Shown here: positions 23,390 through 33,387 of the stretch, piece after piece
Layout of the letters: every line of letters starts with the position of its first letter
Numbering within the stretch: the first letter of the stretch is position 1
Assembly: GCA_030691265.1 (NCBI GenBank)
Contig: JAUYET010000104.1
Coordinates: forward strand, 1 to 33,985
DNA length: 33,985 nucleotides
Reading direction: 5' to 3'
Source: Pseudomonadota bacterium
GTDB lineage: Bacteria; Pseudomonadota; Gammaproteobacteria; Burkholderiales; Thiobacillaceae
The notes under the pieces: model-generated
Databases searched by the model: none
The model's input: the letters and a program-made list of their open reading frames with translations, nothing else
Told to the model about the DNA's origin: nothing
Position numbers and translations under genes: made by a program

Positions 23390-24130
23390 CTCGATGATCT
23401 GCCCGCGCACATCGACGCCATCCGGCCCCATCAGATACAGCAATTTCGGAAGCAGGTCATCGGGTTGCCGCAGGCTCATTTTGGCTTCACCCGGGTGCGT
23501 CCTGGCGCGCTGCGGTGTATTGAGCGGGCCGGGAATGATCAGGTTGATGCGCATGGGGCTGTTGGCCCATTCATCTGCCTGTATCTTGAAATACGCTTCC
23601 AGCGCGGCTTTGGAAACGGCAAATCCACCCCAATAGGCTACCGGCTCATGGCCGTGTGTTTCGCCGACCAGAATGACTGCCGCGCCGTTGTTGCCGACCC
23701 CGCTGGCTTCCAGATAATTCGCGCAGACCCGGTTGATGGCGGCAGGCGCAGCGGCATTGACCTTGAACAGTTTCATCCAGCCTTCAACGCTCTCCAGCGC
23801 TTGCGGCGCCAGCGATTCGAAAGCGGCGGCGCAGTGCAGGATGCCATCGAGGCGGCCGATCTGATAACCGATGGCTTGCGCCATGGCCGCGAAATCGGCA
23901 TCGGTCGCAGCGGCCAGATCCATCGGAAAAATGGCCGGTTGCGGGCCGCCGATGGCGAGAATCTCGTCATACACCTGCTCCAGTTTGCGGACTGAACGCC
24001 CCAGCAAGATGACGGTAGCGCCATGCCGTGCATAGGCGATGGCGGCAGCGCGACCCAGCCCTTGGCTGGTGCCGGTAACCAGGATGGTGCGGTTGTTGAG
24101 CAGATCGGGGGCGGCGGTGTAGTTGTTCAT
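23378..24130 (-). CDS. SDR-family protein (YciK-like) with atypical active site
   Basis: A 250-residue Rossmann-fold protein. The cofactor site TGTSQGLG (20-27), the LGRS segment suggesting NADP preference, the NAAA segment at 125 and the K174 of the SDR motif are present. The usual catalytic Tyr is F170 (GGFAVSK instead of YxxxK), and the Ser position about 13 residues earlier is occupied by GETHG. It may therefore bind NADP(H) without classical SDR chemistry, or use another residue. The ATG at 24130 is chosen; the open frame reaches a TTG at 24154 inside hpnE. It follows hpnE by 7 bp, so it is co-transcribed with the squalene genes. A role in that pathway is possible but not shown. Confidence 0.85.
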   Translation of the reverse strand: MNNYTAAPDLLNNRTILVTGTSQGLGRAAAIAYARHGATVILLGRSVRKLEQVYDEILAIGGPQPAIFPMDLAAATDADFAAMAQAIGYQIGRLDGILHCAAAFESLAPQALESVEGWMKLFKVNAAAPAAINRVCANYLEASGVGNNGAAVILVGETHGHEPVAYWGGFAVSKAALEAYFKIQADEWANSPMRINLIIPGPLNTPQRARTHPGEAKMSLRQPDDLLPKLLYLMGPDGVDVRGQIIEGCD

Positions 24131-24137
24131 TTGGCGT

Positions 24138-25454
24138 TCATTTTCGGTCAGCAAGGATCAGGCGCGCGCATTCTACGCCGCTGCGTACCGCGCCTTCGAG
24201 GGTGGCGGGGTAGGTGTTTGTCGGATCAGCGGCGGCGGTGTAATCGCCGGCCAGATAAAGCCCGTTGAGTGGTGTGCGGTTGCCGGGGCGTTGCATGTCG
24301 GGGATGCAGGCATAGGTGGCGCGCTTTTCGACGATGGTTTTCCAGTTCAGCAAAGCGGGCAGGGGGCCGAGTTGTCGGGCGAGCAAGCGCAAATAGTCAT
24401 CGCGCAGGGCTTCCGGCGAAAGTTGCAGGTGCGGACCTTCCGCGCTCATCACGATGGCGACGACGCCGGGCGCGATATCGTTGCGCTCGAAGGCCCAGGG
24501 CGCCTGGCCATCGCCCAGGCCCAGCATGGGAAACGGAAACGTCGGCGGCGTGGCGAAGCGCAGCCAGAGCGTCAGGATCGGTTGCCAGCTATAGCTGGAG
24601 ACTTGGGCGACGATGCCGGCCAGTTCCGGCAAACCGGCGAGCAAAGCAGGCAGGCGGGCAGGGTGGGTGGCCAGGACAACCGTCGCTGCGGCGATGTCGG
24701 GTCCGTCCAGGTGGAAACCGTTTTCGTGGCGGACCAGCGCGTCGATCTTGCAGGCGAGTTTCGCTTCGCTTTGGTGTCTGGCGAGATAGGCGAGCGCCGG
24801 ATCGGCCAGCAAACTGCCCAGATCGGTCCGATTCATCAGCAGATCGCTATCCGCGCGCGCGCCGGCCAGACTGTTGCGCAGCACGTTGCAGAAAACCTGA
24901 GCCGAAGCGCATTCCAGCGGCGTATTCAGCGCGGCGATGCAGATCGGCGCCCAGAGTCGCGCCACGAGATTGGCGGGTTGACGCTGCCGATCGAGCAGTT
25001 CTCCCGCCGGGAGATCGGCGGGCAATTTGAAATGGAGTGCCTGCAGGTGGCGCATGAAACGCGCGGCGGCGAATTTTTCGCGCAGGTTCAAACCCCTGGC
25101 GGAAAGCAGGCCGACTGCCAGATGCAGCGGCGCAGGGAGTGTTGGCAAACGCAGGCGGAAGCCGGGCACGATCAGTTGCAGCGGCCGCCGTTCCAATTTG
25201 TCCGCGGCGCCCAGACGCGCCAGCAGACGCCGGGTTTCCCGGTAAGCGCCGATCATCAGATGCTGGCCGTTGTCGATGGCCAGAGGTGGAGCGTTTGTCA
25301 CAAACCAATCGACACGCCGGGCGCGGCCGCCAAGTTGTCGGGCGGCTTCAAACAGCGTGACGGGAACGCCTTGCTCGGCCAATTCGACCGCGCAGGCGAT
25401 GCCCGCCCAGCCGCCGCCGACGATGGCGACTTTGGGGTTTACCTGCGCTGGCAC
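24138..25454 (-). CDS. hpnE: Hydroxysqualene dehydroxylase HpnE
   Basis: A 438-residue FAD-dependent amine-oxidase/phytoene-desaturase-like flavoprotein. In the HpnCDE route it reduces hydroxysqualene to squalene. The FAD site VAIVGGGWAGIACAVELAEQG is at about 9-29, followed by LFEAARQLGGRAR and the substrate-side DNGQHLMIGAY; the C-terminal FAD motif GLYLAGDYTAA precedes ATLEGAVRSG. The start is GTG at 25454, supported by AAGGGA eight bases upstream. It is 5 bp after hpnD and 7 bp before the SDR gene. Confidence 0.9.
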   Translation of the reverse strand: MPAQVNPKVAIVGGGWAGIACAVELAEQGVPVTLFEAARQLGGRARRVDWFVTNAPPLAIDNGQHLMIGAYRETRRLLARLGAADKLERRPLQLIVPGFRLRLPTLPAPLHLAVGLLSARGLNLREKFAAARFMRHLQALHFKLPADLPAGELLDRQRQPANLVARLWAPICIAALNTPLECASAQVFCNVLRNSLAGARADSDLLMNRTDLGSLLADPALAYLARHQSEAKLACKIDALVRHENGFHLDGPDIAAATVVLATHPARLPALLAGLPELAGIVAQVSSYSWQPILTLWLRFATPPTFPFPMLGLGDGQAPWAFERNDIAPGVVAIVMSAEGPHLQLSPEALRDDYLRLLARQLGPLPALLNWKTIVEKRATYACIPDMQRPGNRTPLNGLYLAGDYTAAADPTNTYPATLEGAVRSGVECARLILADRK

Positions 25455-25459
25455 GCTGG

Positions 25460-26350
25460 CTATCCCTTGATCCAGGTGCGCCAGGCCAGCCAGAGCTTGC
25501 GCAGCGGGGTCAGCGAAGTGCGGCGGTCGAGCACCTGAAAACCGTCCGCCCGGATTTCCTCCAGCAGGGTGCGGTAAATGGCGGCCATGATCAGACCCGG
25601 GCGTTGCGCCTTGCGGTCTGCGGCAGGCAGCAGCGCCAGCGCTTCGTCATAGGTTTGCAGGGCGCGCTGGGTCTGAAATTCCATCAGGCTGCGAAAGTTG
25701 TCGCTGCTGCGTGCCTGCATCAGATCGGATGCCGATACGCCGAATTGCGCCAGTTCGTCCGCGGGCAGATAGATGCGGCCGCGGCGCGCGTCTTCGCCGA
25801 CATCGCGGATGATGTTGGTGAGCTGGAAGGCGAGGCCCAGCTTGTTGGCGTACTTCAAGGTGGTGCGGTCGCTGATGCCGAAGATTGACGCGGCGACCTC
25901 GCCCACGATGCCGGCGACGCGGTGGCAGTACAGGCGCAGGGCTTTGAAATCCGGATAGCGCACCGGTTGGCCCAAGCCAAAATCCAGGTCCATTTCCATG
26001 CCATCGATGATCTGCTCGAAGGCATCCTGCGACAGATGAAACGGCGCGAGGGCTTCCACTAGCGCCAGAGTGACCGGATGGCTCGGCGTGCCGGCATAAA
26101 GCCGCGCGATTTCGTCCCGCCACCAGGCCAGCTTGGTGCGCGCCAGTTCGGTGTCATGGCATTCGTCGACGATGTCGTCCACCTCGCGGCAAAAGGCATA
26201 GAACGCGACGATGGCGCGGCGGCGGTCTGGCGGCAGGAAGCGGAAGCTGTAATAAAAACTGGAACCGCTGGCGGCGGCTTTGGCCTGGCAATAAGTATGC
26301 GGACCATCGGCATGCGGGCCATAGTCGTGCGGGTTCATCTCAGCCCGCAT
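25460..26350 (-). CDS. hpnD: Presqualene diphosphate synthase HpnD
   Basis: A 296-residue trans-isoprenyl diphosphate synthase of the squalene/phytoene family that condenses two farnesyl diphosphates to presqualene diphosphate. The first Asp-rich motif DDIVDE is at about 58-63 and the second is NIIRDVGEDARRGRIYLP. The opening AAASGSSFYYSFRFLPPDRRRAI is typical of HpnD. The ATG at 26350 is one base after the hpnC stop (TGAGATG); an ATG four codons later (26338) is equally possible, and the open frame further upstream overlaps hpnC. The N-terminus has a small duplicated-looking GPHADGPH. Confidence 0.92.
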   Translation of the reverse strand: MRAEMNPHDYGPHADGPHTYCQAKAAASGSSFYYSFRFLPPDRRRAIVAFYAFCREVDDIVDECHDTELARTKLAWWRDEIARLYAGTPSHPVTLALVEALAPFHLSQDAFEQIIDGMEMDLDFGLGQPVRYPDFKALRLYCHRVAGIVGEVAASIFGISDRTTLKYANKLGLAFQLTNIIRDVGEDARRGRIYLPADELAQFGVSASDLMQARSSDNFRSLMEFQTQRALQTYDEALALLPAADRKAQRPGLIMAAIYRTLLEEIRADGFQVLDRRTSLTPLRKLWLAWRTWIKG

Positions 26351-26351
26351 C

Positions 26352-27254
26352 TCAGTGTCCGCAACTGCCGCCGCTTTTGCCACTTGCGCACGATGTAGCG
26401 GCGCGCGGGCGGGATTTGCGCGTGTAGGTCGCGCGCCAGAGCATATTCAGCCAATCTTTCCAGCCCAGCTTCGGGCGCTGCTGGAACATGTCGCCGCGGC
26501 TTTCATGCAACTGCAACAGAATGCGTTCGCCGCCGAGGATGATCAAACGCATTTCGAAGCCGATGCGGCCATGCAATGCGCGGCCGAGCGGGGCGCCGGC
26601 TTGCAGCATGCGGCGGGCGCGTTCGATCTGGCCTTTCATGAATTGCTGCCAGAGCGCATCGGTGCGGCCTTCGGCGATCTGACGTTCGCTGATGCCGAAT
26701 TTGGCCATTTCATCCTGCGGCAGGTAGATCCGATTCTTTTGCCAGTCGATAGCCACGTCCTGCAGGAAGTTGATCAACTGCAAAGCCGAACAGATGCCAT
26801 CCGACCAGGCTTGATGCTTGGCATCGTCGTCGCCATAGAGTTTGAGCAGCAAGCGACCGATGGGATTGGCCGAGCGCTTGCAATAGTCCATGACTTCGCC
26901 GAAATGGGCGTAGCGGGTTTTCGTGCAATCCTGCTCGAAGGCCGACAGCAAATCGTGGAACAAGCTGTAGGGCAGATCGAACTGCCGGATATGCGGCGCC
27001 AGCGCTTTAAAAATCGGATGATCGACCACCTCGCCTCGCTCCAGCGCGTGCAGATAAGCGTGATAGGCGGCGAGTTTGCCGAGGCGGATTTCGGCCGCAT
27101 CGTCGCCTTCGTCGGCAAAATCGTCGGCAGTCCGGGCAAACGCATAGATCGCCCTGATCGGAGCGCGCAACCGTGCCGGCATGAATATCGAGCCGACGGG
27201 AAAGTTCTCGTAGTGCCCGGTATTCATCAAATTGCGCTGAATTTCTTTGTTCAT
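26352..27254 (-). CDS. hpnC: Hydroxysqualene synthase HpnC
   Basis: A 300-residue member of the squalene/phytoene synthase family that converts presqualene diphosphate to hydroxysqualene. The opening NTGHYENFPVGSIFMPARLR, the first Asp-rich motif ADDFADE (D44, D45, D48) and the second motif QDVAIDWQKNRIYLP (D166, D170) are as expected. The C-terminus ends in an unusual Ser/Gly/Cys-rich tail (TSCASGKSGGSCGH). It is the first gene of the hpnC-hpnD-hpnE-SDR run, divergent from tRNA-Leu. Start 27254 has no clear ribosome-binding site; an ATG at 27227 is an alternative. Confidence 0.92.
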   Translation of the reverse strand: MNKEIQRNLMNTGHYENFPVGSIFMPARLRAPIRAIYAFARTADDFADEGDDAAEIRLGKLAAYHAYLHALERGEVVDHPIFKALAPHIRQFDLPYSLFHDLLSAFEQDCTKTRYAHFGEVMDYCKRSANPIGRLLLKLYGDDDAKHQAWSDGICSALQLINFLQDVAIDWQKNRIYLPQDEMAKFGISERQIAEGRTDALWQQFMKGQIERARRMLQAGAPLGRALHGRIGFEMRLIILGGERILLQLHESRGDMFQQRPKLGWKDWLNMLWRATYTRKSRPRAATSCASGKSGGSCGH

Positions 27255-27341
27255 TTCAATTAAATCAATTGGTTGCGTTCTCGCCCTGGCATCGGTCGGC
27301 TGGCGGGAAAGTGGGCCGGTAGTTTACACTTGGCCGTTTTT

Positions 27342-27426
27342 GCGAAAGTGGCGGAATTGGTAGACGCACTGGATTTAGGTTCCAGCGCCTTATGGCGTGG
27401 GGGTTCGAGTCCCCCCTTTCGCACCA
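27342..27426 (+). tRNA. tRNA-Leu (anticodon UAG)
   Basis: An 85-nt class II tRNA. The acceptor strands gcgaaag (27342-27348) and ctttcgc (27416-27422) pair fully, followed by discriminator A and an encoded CCA. The anticodon stem ctgga/tccag encloses the loop tttaggt with anticodon TAG (27376-27378), which reads CUA and related Leu codons. A variable arm and the T-arm gggggttcgagtccccc are clear. It lies in the gap between divergent hpnC and tig. Confidence 0.97.
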
Positions 27427-27576
27427 GTGATTCTTGGTTGCATGACCGCCAAAACCTCGGATTTGTCGTTTTCCCCGCAGGATGTTACGACAGCGTGCTG
27501 TTGCAACCTCTTGGTTTGCGGGTGTTTAGGCTGTTATGCAACTTGGCATGAATATTGATCATTCAAGGAAAACCTT

Positions 27577-28863
27577 ATGACTGCAAGCGTGGAAATTCTC
27601 GACGGCCTCAACCGCCGCCTCACCCTCAATCTGAACCAGGCCGAAATCGAGGCCGAGGTGGGCAAGCGTCTGGCCCAGGTGGCGCGCACCGTGCGTATGG
27701 ATGGTTTCCGTCCCGGTAAAGCGCCAAAGAATCTGGTTGCTGCGCGCTATTCCGGTGAAATTCGTAACGAGGTGTTTGGCGATGCGCTGCAGCAGCAATT
27801 CAGCGCAGCGGTGCAAGCCAACAACCTGTCCGTGGCCGGTTATCCGCGTTTCGCGCCTGCCGAAGGCGGCGCATTCAGCGCGACTTTCGAGGTGTTCCCT
27901 GAAATCAAGCTGGGCGATCTGTCGCAGATCAAGGTGTCGCGCCCCGTCGTGGCAGTCTCCGACGCCGATGTCGACCGTACCCTGGATGTGCTGCGCAAGC
28001 AGCGCGTGCAGTTCCACGCGGTGGAGCGCGAAGCGAAAGAAGGCGATCGCGTGCACATCGACTATCTGGGCCAGATCGACGGTGAGGCATTCCCGGGCGG
28101 CGAAGCCAAGGATTTCCCGGTGGTTCTGGGTGAAGGCCGCACGCTGAAGGAGTTCGAAGGTAGCCTGAACGGCATGAAAACCGGCGAGAGCAAGAGCTTC
28201 GAGGTGACTTTCCCGGATGATTATTTCGCCAAGGAATTGGCCGGCAAGACCGCGACTTTCAACGTGACGGTGAAGTCCATCCATGAAGCGCATATCCCCG
28301 AAGTGGATGCCGTATTCGCCCAGAGCCTGGGCATCAGCGACGGCAATGTCGAGCGTTTGCGCGATGAAATCCGTACCAATTTGTCACGCGAGGCCAAGCG
28401 TCGCGTGCAGGCCAAGATCAAAGAACAGATGCTGAACGGTTTGCTCGCAGCCACGCCCATCGATGTGCCGAGCAACCTGGTGGCGATGGAACGTTCCGCG
28501 TTGATGGAAAAGGCTGTGACCGATCTGAAAGCGCGGGGCATGAAGGAAACCGACATCAAATTGACCGATGCCGTTTTTGAACCTCAAGCCAAACGTCGTG
28601 TTTCTCTTGGCCTGATCATGGATGCCATCGTTATCGAGCAAAAAATTGTCGCCTCTGAAGACAAGGTGCGTGCGCTGGTCGATGAATTTGCCCAGAGTTA
28701 CGAAGATCCGTCTGAAGTGGTCGGCTGGTATTACCAGGACGCTACCCGCCTGAAAGAGGCCAAGGCGCTGGTACTGGAAGAAAGCATCGTCAACTGGTTG
28801 CTGGAACACGCACAGGTGAGCGATGAATCGACAACCTTGGAAGCCTTGATGGGGAACGCTTGA
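27577..28863 (+). CDS. tig: Trigger factor (ribosome-associated chaperone/PPIase)
   Basis: A 428-residue chaperone that binds the ribosomal exit tunnel. The N-terminal domain has the ribosome-docking signature [12 protein letters not shown] (about 47-58). The FKBP-like PPIase domain (about 150-235) includes [20 protein letters not shown], and a helical C-terminal domain follows. The ribosome-binding site AAGGA precedes the ATG. Its TGA overlaps the clpP ATG by one base, the classical tig-clpP-clpX-lon order. Confidence 0.96.
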   Translation: MTASVEILDGLNRRLTLNLNQAEIEAEVGKRLAQVARTVRMDGFRPGKAPKNLVAARYSGEIRNEVFGDALQQQFSAAVQANNLSVAGYPRFAPAEGGAFSATFEVFPEIKLGDLSQIKVSRPVVAVSDADVDRTLDVLRKQRVQFHAVEREAKEGDRVHIDYLGQIDGEAFPGGEAKDFPVVLGEGRTLKEFEGSLNGMKTGESKSFEVTFPDDYFAKELAGKTATFNVTVKSIHEAHIPEVDAVFAQSLGISDGNVERLRDEIRTNLSREAKRRVQAKIKEQMLNGLLAATPIDVPSNLVAMERSALMEKAVTDLKARGMKETDIKLTDAVFEPQAKRRVSLGLIMDAIVIEQKIVASEDKVRALVDEFAQSYEDPSEVVGWYYQDATRLKEAKALVLEESIVNWLLEHAQVSDESTTLEALMGNA

Positions 28864-29486
28864 TGAGTAGCTGGACGCAAGAGCCCTCCGGCCTGGGGTA
28901 TATCCCCATGGTCATCGAACAAAGCGGTCGCGGAGAACGCGCCTACGACATCTACTCGCGCCTGCTCAAGGAGCGCGTGATTTTCATGGTCGGGCCGGTG
29001 AACGACATGACCGCCAACGTGGTGGTTGCACAGATGCTCTATCTGGAATCGGAAAATCCGGACAAGGATATTTTTCTGTACATCAACTCGCCGGGCGGCA
29101 CGATTACCGCTGGCATGGGCATCTACGACACCATGCGTTTCATCAAGCCTGATGTATCGACGTTGTGCATTGGGCAAGCCGCGAGCATGGGCGCGTTTCT
29201 GCTTTCCGCCGGCACCAAGGGCAAGCGCTTTGTCCTGCCCAATTCACGCGTGATGATTCACCAGCCTCTCGGTGGTTTTCAGGGCCAGGCGACGGATATC
29301 GAAATTCACGCCAAGGAAATCCTGTATCTCAAGGAAAAACTCAATGGCCTTCTCGCCGAGCATACCGGGCAGACCATCGAGACCATCGAGCGGGATACCG
29401 ATCGCGACAATTTCATGAGCGCCGAGACGGCTGTCGCTTATGGTCTGGCCGACAAGGTTCTGGTCAATCGCAACGATCCTGCGTAA
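28863..29486 (+). CDS. clpP: ATP-dependent Clp protease proteolytic subunit
   Basis: A 207-residue serine protease that forms the tetradecameric ClpP barrel. The catalytic triad is S108 (GQAASMGAF), H133 (VMIHQPLGG) and D182 (ERDTDRDNF), with the same spacing as in E. coli. The ATG at 28863 overlaps the tig stop by one base (TGATG). Immediately followed by clpX. Confidence 0.97.
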   Translation: MSSWTQEPSGLGYIPMVIEQSGRGERAYDIYSRLLKERVIFMVGPVNDMTANVVVAQMLYLESENPDKDIFLYINSPGGTITAGMGIYDTMRFIKPDVSTLCIGQAASMGAFLLSAGTKGKRFVLPNSRVMIHQPLGGFQGQATDIEIHAKEILYLKEKLNGLLAEHTGQTIETIERDTDRDNFMSAETAVAYGLADKVLVNRNDPA

Positions 29487-29539
29487 ACTTGACAGAATCA
29501 ATCGGGTATTAAGCACGAAACCACGCACGGAGCTCCAAC

Positions 29540-30802
29540 ATGGCCGAGAAATCAGGCGACGAAAAACTTCTGTACTGCTCCTTCTGCGGCAAGAGCCAAC
29601 ATGAAGTTCGCAAACTCATCGCTGGACCGAGCGTCTTTATTTGCGACGAATGCGTCGATCTCTGTCTGGACATCATTCGTGAAGATGTGAGCAAGGAAGT
29701 CGATAAAGAAGGCGGTGATCGTCTGCCGACCCCGCAGGAAATCAGTGCGGTGCTGGATCAATATGTGATCGGCCAGAGCAAAGCCAAGAGGGCGTTGGCG
29801 GTGGCGGTTTACAACCACTACAAGCGCCTGCGCCAACCAGGCGGCAGCAAGGATGACGAAGTCGAACTGGCCAAGAGCAATATCCTGCTGATCGGCCCCA
29901 CCGGTTCCGGCAAGACCTTGCTGGCCCAGACGCTGGCACGCCAACTCAATGTGCCCTTCGTGATTTCCGATGCCACGACGCTGACCGAAGCGGGTTATGT
30001 CGGCGAGGATGTCGAGAACATCATCCAGAAGCTGTTGCAGAAGTGCGATTACGACGTCGAAAAAGCCAAGAACGGCATTGTTTACATCGATGAAATCGAC
30101 AAGATTTCACGCCGCTCAGAGAACCCTTCCATTACCCGAGATGTATCCGGCGAGGGCGTGCAGCAAGCGTTGCTCAAGCTGATCGAGGGCACGACTGCCT
30201 CGATTCCGCCGCAGGGCGGGCGCAAGCACCCGAATCAGGAATACATCCAGGTCGATACCACCAATATTCTGTTCATCGTTGGCGGCGCATTCAGCGGCCT
30301 GGAGCGGGTGATACGCGAGCGTACCGAAAAATCAGGCATCGGCTTTGGCGCTGAAGTTCAGAGCAAAGACAACCGCAAGGATATCGGCGAAGTCTTCCGC
30401 ATGGTCGAGCCGGAAGATCTCATCAAGTTCGGTCTGATTCCCGAGTTTGTCGGCCGCTTGCCGGTGATCGCAACGCTGGAAGAACTCGATGTCACCGCCT
30501 TGAAACAGATTCTGACCGTGCCCAAGAATGCCCTCACGCGTCAGTTTGAAAAGCTGTTCAAGATGGAAGGCGTCGATCTGGAGTTCCGTGAAGAAGCGCT
30601 TACCGCCATCGCCAATCGCGCCATCAAGCGCAAGACAGGCGCGCGCGGCTTGCGTTCGATCATCGAACATTCTCTGTTGGACATCATGTTCGACCTGCCG
30701 GGCATGAAGGATGTGTCCAAGGTCGTCGTCGATGAGAAAACCGTAATTGGCGAAGGCAAGCCTTTGCTGATTTACGCCGAGAAAGCCAAGGCCGCAGGCT
30801 AA
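29540..30802 (+). CDS. clpX: ATP-dependent Clp protease ATP-binding subunit ClpX
   Basis: A 420-residue AAA+ unfoldase. The N-terminal zinc-binding domain has C13, C16, C35 and C38; Walker A GPTGSGKT is at 119-126; Walker B is [10 protein letters not shown]; the IGF loop for docking to ClpP is in SGIGFGAEV. It recognises tagged substrates and feeds them to ClpP, encoded 53 bp upstream. A TTGACA occurs in the intergenic gap but without a correctly spaced -10. Confidence 0.97.
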   Translation: MAEKSGDEKLLYCSFCGKSQHEVRKLIAGPSVFICDECVDLCLDIIREDVSKEVDKEGGDRLPTPQEISAVLDQYVIGQSKAKRALAVAVYNHYKRLRQPGGSKDDEVELAKSNILLIGPTGSGKTLLAQTLARQLNVPFVISDATTLTEAGYVGEDVENIIQKLLQKCDYDVEKAKNGIVYIDEIDKISRRSENPSITRDVSGEGVQQALLKLIEGTTASIPPQGGRKHPNQEYIQVDTTNILFIVGGAFSGLERVIRERTEKSGIGFGAEVQSKDNRKDIGEVFRMVEPEDLIKFGLIPEFVGRLPVIATLEELDVTALKQILTVPKNALTRQFEKLFKMEGVDLEFREEALTAIANRAIKRKTGARGLRSIIEHSLLDIMFDLPGMKDVSKVVVDEKTVIGEGKPLLIYAEKAKAAG

Positions 30803-30837
30803 GGTAATTCCAAAGGCTGGTTTTTCATAAAGCACCG

Positions 30838-30864
30838 CCGCCGGGTTGAAATCCCTCCCGGCGG
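30838..30864. other. Hairpin overlapping the lon promoter region
   Basis: ccgccggg (30838-30845) pairs with cccggcgg (30857-30864) around an 11-nt loop in the 107-bp clpX-lon gap. It could attenuate read-through from clpX. It physically overlaps the candidate heat-shock promoter spacer, and no T-run follows. Confidence 0.4.
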
Positions 30865-30873
30865 TCTCATGTA
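30846..30873 (+). promoter_or_regulatory. Candidate heat-shock (sigma-32-type) promoter of lon
   Basis: gTTGAAA (TTGAAA at 30846-30851), a 14-nt spacer and CTCATGTA (30866-30873) match the sigma-32 consensus CTTGAAA...CCCCATNT closely. It sits about 37 bp before the lon ATG, and lon is a known sigma-32 target in related bacteria. Confidence 0.55.
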
Positions 30874-30909
30874 GCTCAAACTGCACAGGCGTGACCGCCG
30901 GAGAACATC

Positions 30910-33321
30910 ATGAGCCAAAGCGCCCAATTCACTGACCCCGTTACCCTGCCGCTGTTGCCCTTGCGCGACGTGGTGGTGTTCCCGCATATGGTGATCCCGC
31001 TTTTCGTAGGGCGTCCCAAGTCGATCAAGGCGCTGGAACTCGCCATGGAGACGGGTAAGCACATCCTGCTGGTAGCGCAGAAATCCGCCGCCAAAGATGA
31101 ACCCAGCTTCGACGACCTCTATGAAGTGGGCGCCATCGCCAGCATCCTGCAAATGCTCAAGCTGCCGGACGGCACGGTGAAAGTGCTGGTAGAAGGCAAT
31201 CTGCGCGTTGCGGTGCAGGAATTCATCGACGCCGACAGCCACTTCATGGCGCGCGGCAAACAACTGCCGGAAACGGGGAACGAAGACCCGGAAATCGAAG
31301 CCATGCGGCGCGCCTTGCTCACGCAGTTCGATAACTACGTCAAACTCAACAAGAAAATCCCGCCGGAAATTCTCGCCTCGCTGGCCGGCATCGACGATGC
31401 GGGACGCCTCACCGACACCATCGCCGCCCACCTGCCGCTCAAGCTGGAGCAGAAGCAGGCCATTCTGGAAATGACCGACCTGAAAGCCCGGCTCGACCAT
31501 CTCATGGGTTTCATGGAAACCGAGATCGACATCCTGCAGGTCGAAAAGCGCATCCGCGGCCGCGTCAAGCGCCAGATGGAAAAGAGCCAGCGCGAGTACT
31601 ACCTGAACGAACAGGTCAAAGCGATTCAGAAAGAACTCGGCGATGTCGATGAGACCGGCGATGTCGATGAACTCGACAAGCGTATCAAGGCCGCGCGCAT
31701 GTCCAAGGAAGCCGCGAAAAAAGCGGAATCCGAGTTGAAGAAGCTGAAGATGATGTCGCCCATGTCGGCCGAAGCCACGGTGGTGCGCACCTACATCGAA
31801 ACCTTGATCAACCTGCCCTGGTACAAGAAAACCAAGATCAGCAAGGACTTGGCGAGGGCGCAGGAAATCCTCGACGAAGACCACTACGGGCTGGAAAAGG
31901 TCAAGGAACGTATCGTCGAATACCTCGCCGTGCAGGAACGTGTCGGCAAGCTCAAGGCGCCGATCCTCTGCCTGGTCGGGCCGCCCGGTGTGGGCAAGAC
32001 CTCGCTGGGTCAGTCCATCGCCCGCGCCACCAACCGCAAGTACGTGCGCATGGCTCTGGGCGGCGTGCGCGATGAAGCCGAAATTCGCGGCCATCGCCGC
32101 ACTTACATCGGCTCCATGCCAGGCAAGATTCTGCAAAGCCTGACCAAGGCCACGGTGCGCAACCCCTTCTTTCTGCTCGATGAAGTGGACAAGCTCGGTC
32201 AGGATTTCCGCGGCGATCCTTCTTCAGCCCTGCTGGAAGTGCTCGACCCCGAGCAGAACCACACCTTCCAGGATCATTACGTCGAAGTCGATTACGACCT
32301 CTCCGACGTGATGTTCGTCGCCACCGCCAACTCGCTCAACATTCCGGCGCCGTTGCTCGACCGCATGGAAGTGATCCGCCTGTCCGGATATACCGAGGAC
32401 GAGAAGATCAACATCGCCCTGCGCTATCTACTGCCCAAACAGTTGAAAAACAACGGGCTCAAGGAAGCCGATCTCCATGTCAGCGAGACCGCGCTACGCG
32501 ACATCGTGCGCTACTACACACGCGAATCCGGCGTGCGCAGCCTGGAGCGGGAAATCTCCAAAATCTGCCGCAAAGCGGTTACCGCTCAGACCCTGAAGAA
32601 GGTGAAGGGCAAGATCAGCATCACGCCGCGGAATCTCGAAAAATACCTGGGTGTGCAGCGCTACACCTACGGCATGGCCGAGAAGAATAATCAGATAGGG
32701 CAGGTTACCGGACTGGCCTGGACCGAAGTCGGCGGCGAATTGCTGACCATCGAAGCCTCGCGCATGCCTGGCAAAGGCGTTATCACCCGCACCGGCCAAC
32801 TGGGTGATGTGATGAAGGAATCCATCGAGGCTGCGCGCACCGTCATGCGCAGTCGTGCCGCGTCATTGGGCATCAGCGCCGAGATGTTCGAAAAGAACGA
32901 CATGCACATTCACATGCCGGAAGGCGCCACGCCGAAAGATGGCCCCTCCGCGGGCGCCGCCATTACCACGGCGATGGTCTCCGTTTACACCGGCATCCCG
33001 GTGCGCTGCGATGTGGCCATGACCGGTGAAATCACCTTGCGCGGCGAAGTGTTGCCTATCGGCGGCCTCAAGGAAAAACTGCTGGCGGCGCATCGCGGCG
33101 GCATCAAGAAAGTGTTGATTCCGGAAGGCAACGTCAAGGATCTCACCGAGATTCCCGACAACATCAAGAATCGTCTGGAGATTCAGCCTGTGAAGTGGAT
33201 AGAGCAAGTATTGGAAGCCGCACTCGAACATATTCCTGTCCCGCTCCCCGATGAGGTTGCACCCGAAACCCCAGCGCCTGCGCAGGCTGCAAGCGAGTCC
33301 CCGGCCCTAATCAAGCATTGA
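30910..33321 (+). CDS. lon: ATP-dependent protease Lon
   Basis: An 803-residue AAA+ serine protease that degrades misfolded and regulatory proteins in the cytoplasm. The N-terminal substrate-binding domain starts [23 protein letters not shown]. The ATPase Walker A GPPGVGKT is at 357-364. The C-terminal protease domain has the catalytic Ser-Lys dyad S680 ([10 protein letters not shown]) and K723 ([14 protein letters not shown]). It ends with a short Pro/Ala-rich tail. Start ATG 30910. Its stop codon overlaps the -35 box of the hup promoter. Confidence 0.97.
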   Translation: MSQSAQFTDPVTLPLLPLRDVVVFPHMVIPLFVGRPKSIKALELAMETGKHILLVAQKSAAKDEPSFDDLYEVGAIASILQMLKLPDGTVKVLVEGNLRVAVQEFIDADSHFMARGKQLPETGNEDPEIEAMRRALLTQFDNYVKLNKKIPPEILASLAGIDDAGRLTDTIAAHLPLKLEQKQAILEMTDLKARLDHLMGFMETEIDILQVEKRIRGRVKRQMEKSQREYYLNEQVKAIQKELGDVDETGDVDELDKRIKAARMSKEAAKKAESELKKLKMMSPMSAEATVVRTYIETLINLPWYKKTKISKDLARAQEILDEDHYGLEKVKERIVEYLAVQERVGKLKAPILCLVGPPGVGKTSLGQSIARATNRKYVRMALGGVRDEAEIRGHRRTYIGSMPGKILQSLTKATVRNPFFLLDEVDKLGQDFRGDPSSALLEVLDPEQNHTFQDHYVEVDYDLSDVMFVATANSLNIPAPLLDRMEVIRLSGYTEDEKINIALRYLLPKQLKNNGLKEADLHVSETALRDIVRYYTRESGVRSLEREISKICRKAVTAQTLKKVKGKISITPRNLEKYLGVQRYTYGMAEKNNQIGQVTGLAWTEVGGELLTIEASRMPGKGVITRTGQLGDVMKESIEAARTVMRSRAASLGISAEMFEKNDMHIHMPEGATPKDGPSAGAAITTAMVSVYTGIPVRCDVAMTGEITLRGEVLPIGGLKEKLLAAHRGGIKKVLIPEGNVKDLTEIPDNIKNRLEIQPVKWIEQVLEAALEHIPVPLPDEVAPETPAPAQAASESPALIKH

Positions 33322-33346
33322 CGCGGTGTTTTCCGGTTGATATAAA
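33318..33346 (+). promoter_or_regulatory. Sigma-70-type promoter of hup
   Basis: TTGACG (33318-33323), a 17-nt spacer and TATAAA (33341-33346) make a near-consensus promoter 41 bp upstream of the hup start. The -35 box overlaps the lon stop codon (33319-33321). Confidence 0.75.
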
Positions 33347-33387
33347 ACGCAGCCTGCATTGCCTTCATCCACTGAAAGGGGGAGTTT

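Noticed and set aside
24123-25538. Plus-strand frame of 471 codons opposite hpnE
   Set aside because: hpnE carries clear FAD motifs on the minus strand and packs tightly with hpnD and the SDR gene; the plus frame has none.
29489-29512. TTGACA...TATTAA as a promoter for clpX
   Set aside because: The spacer is only 12 nt, too short for a sigma-70 promoter, and no correctly spaced alternative -10 is evident.
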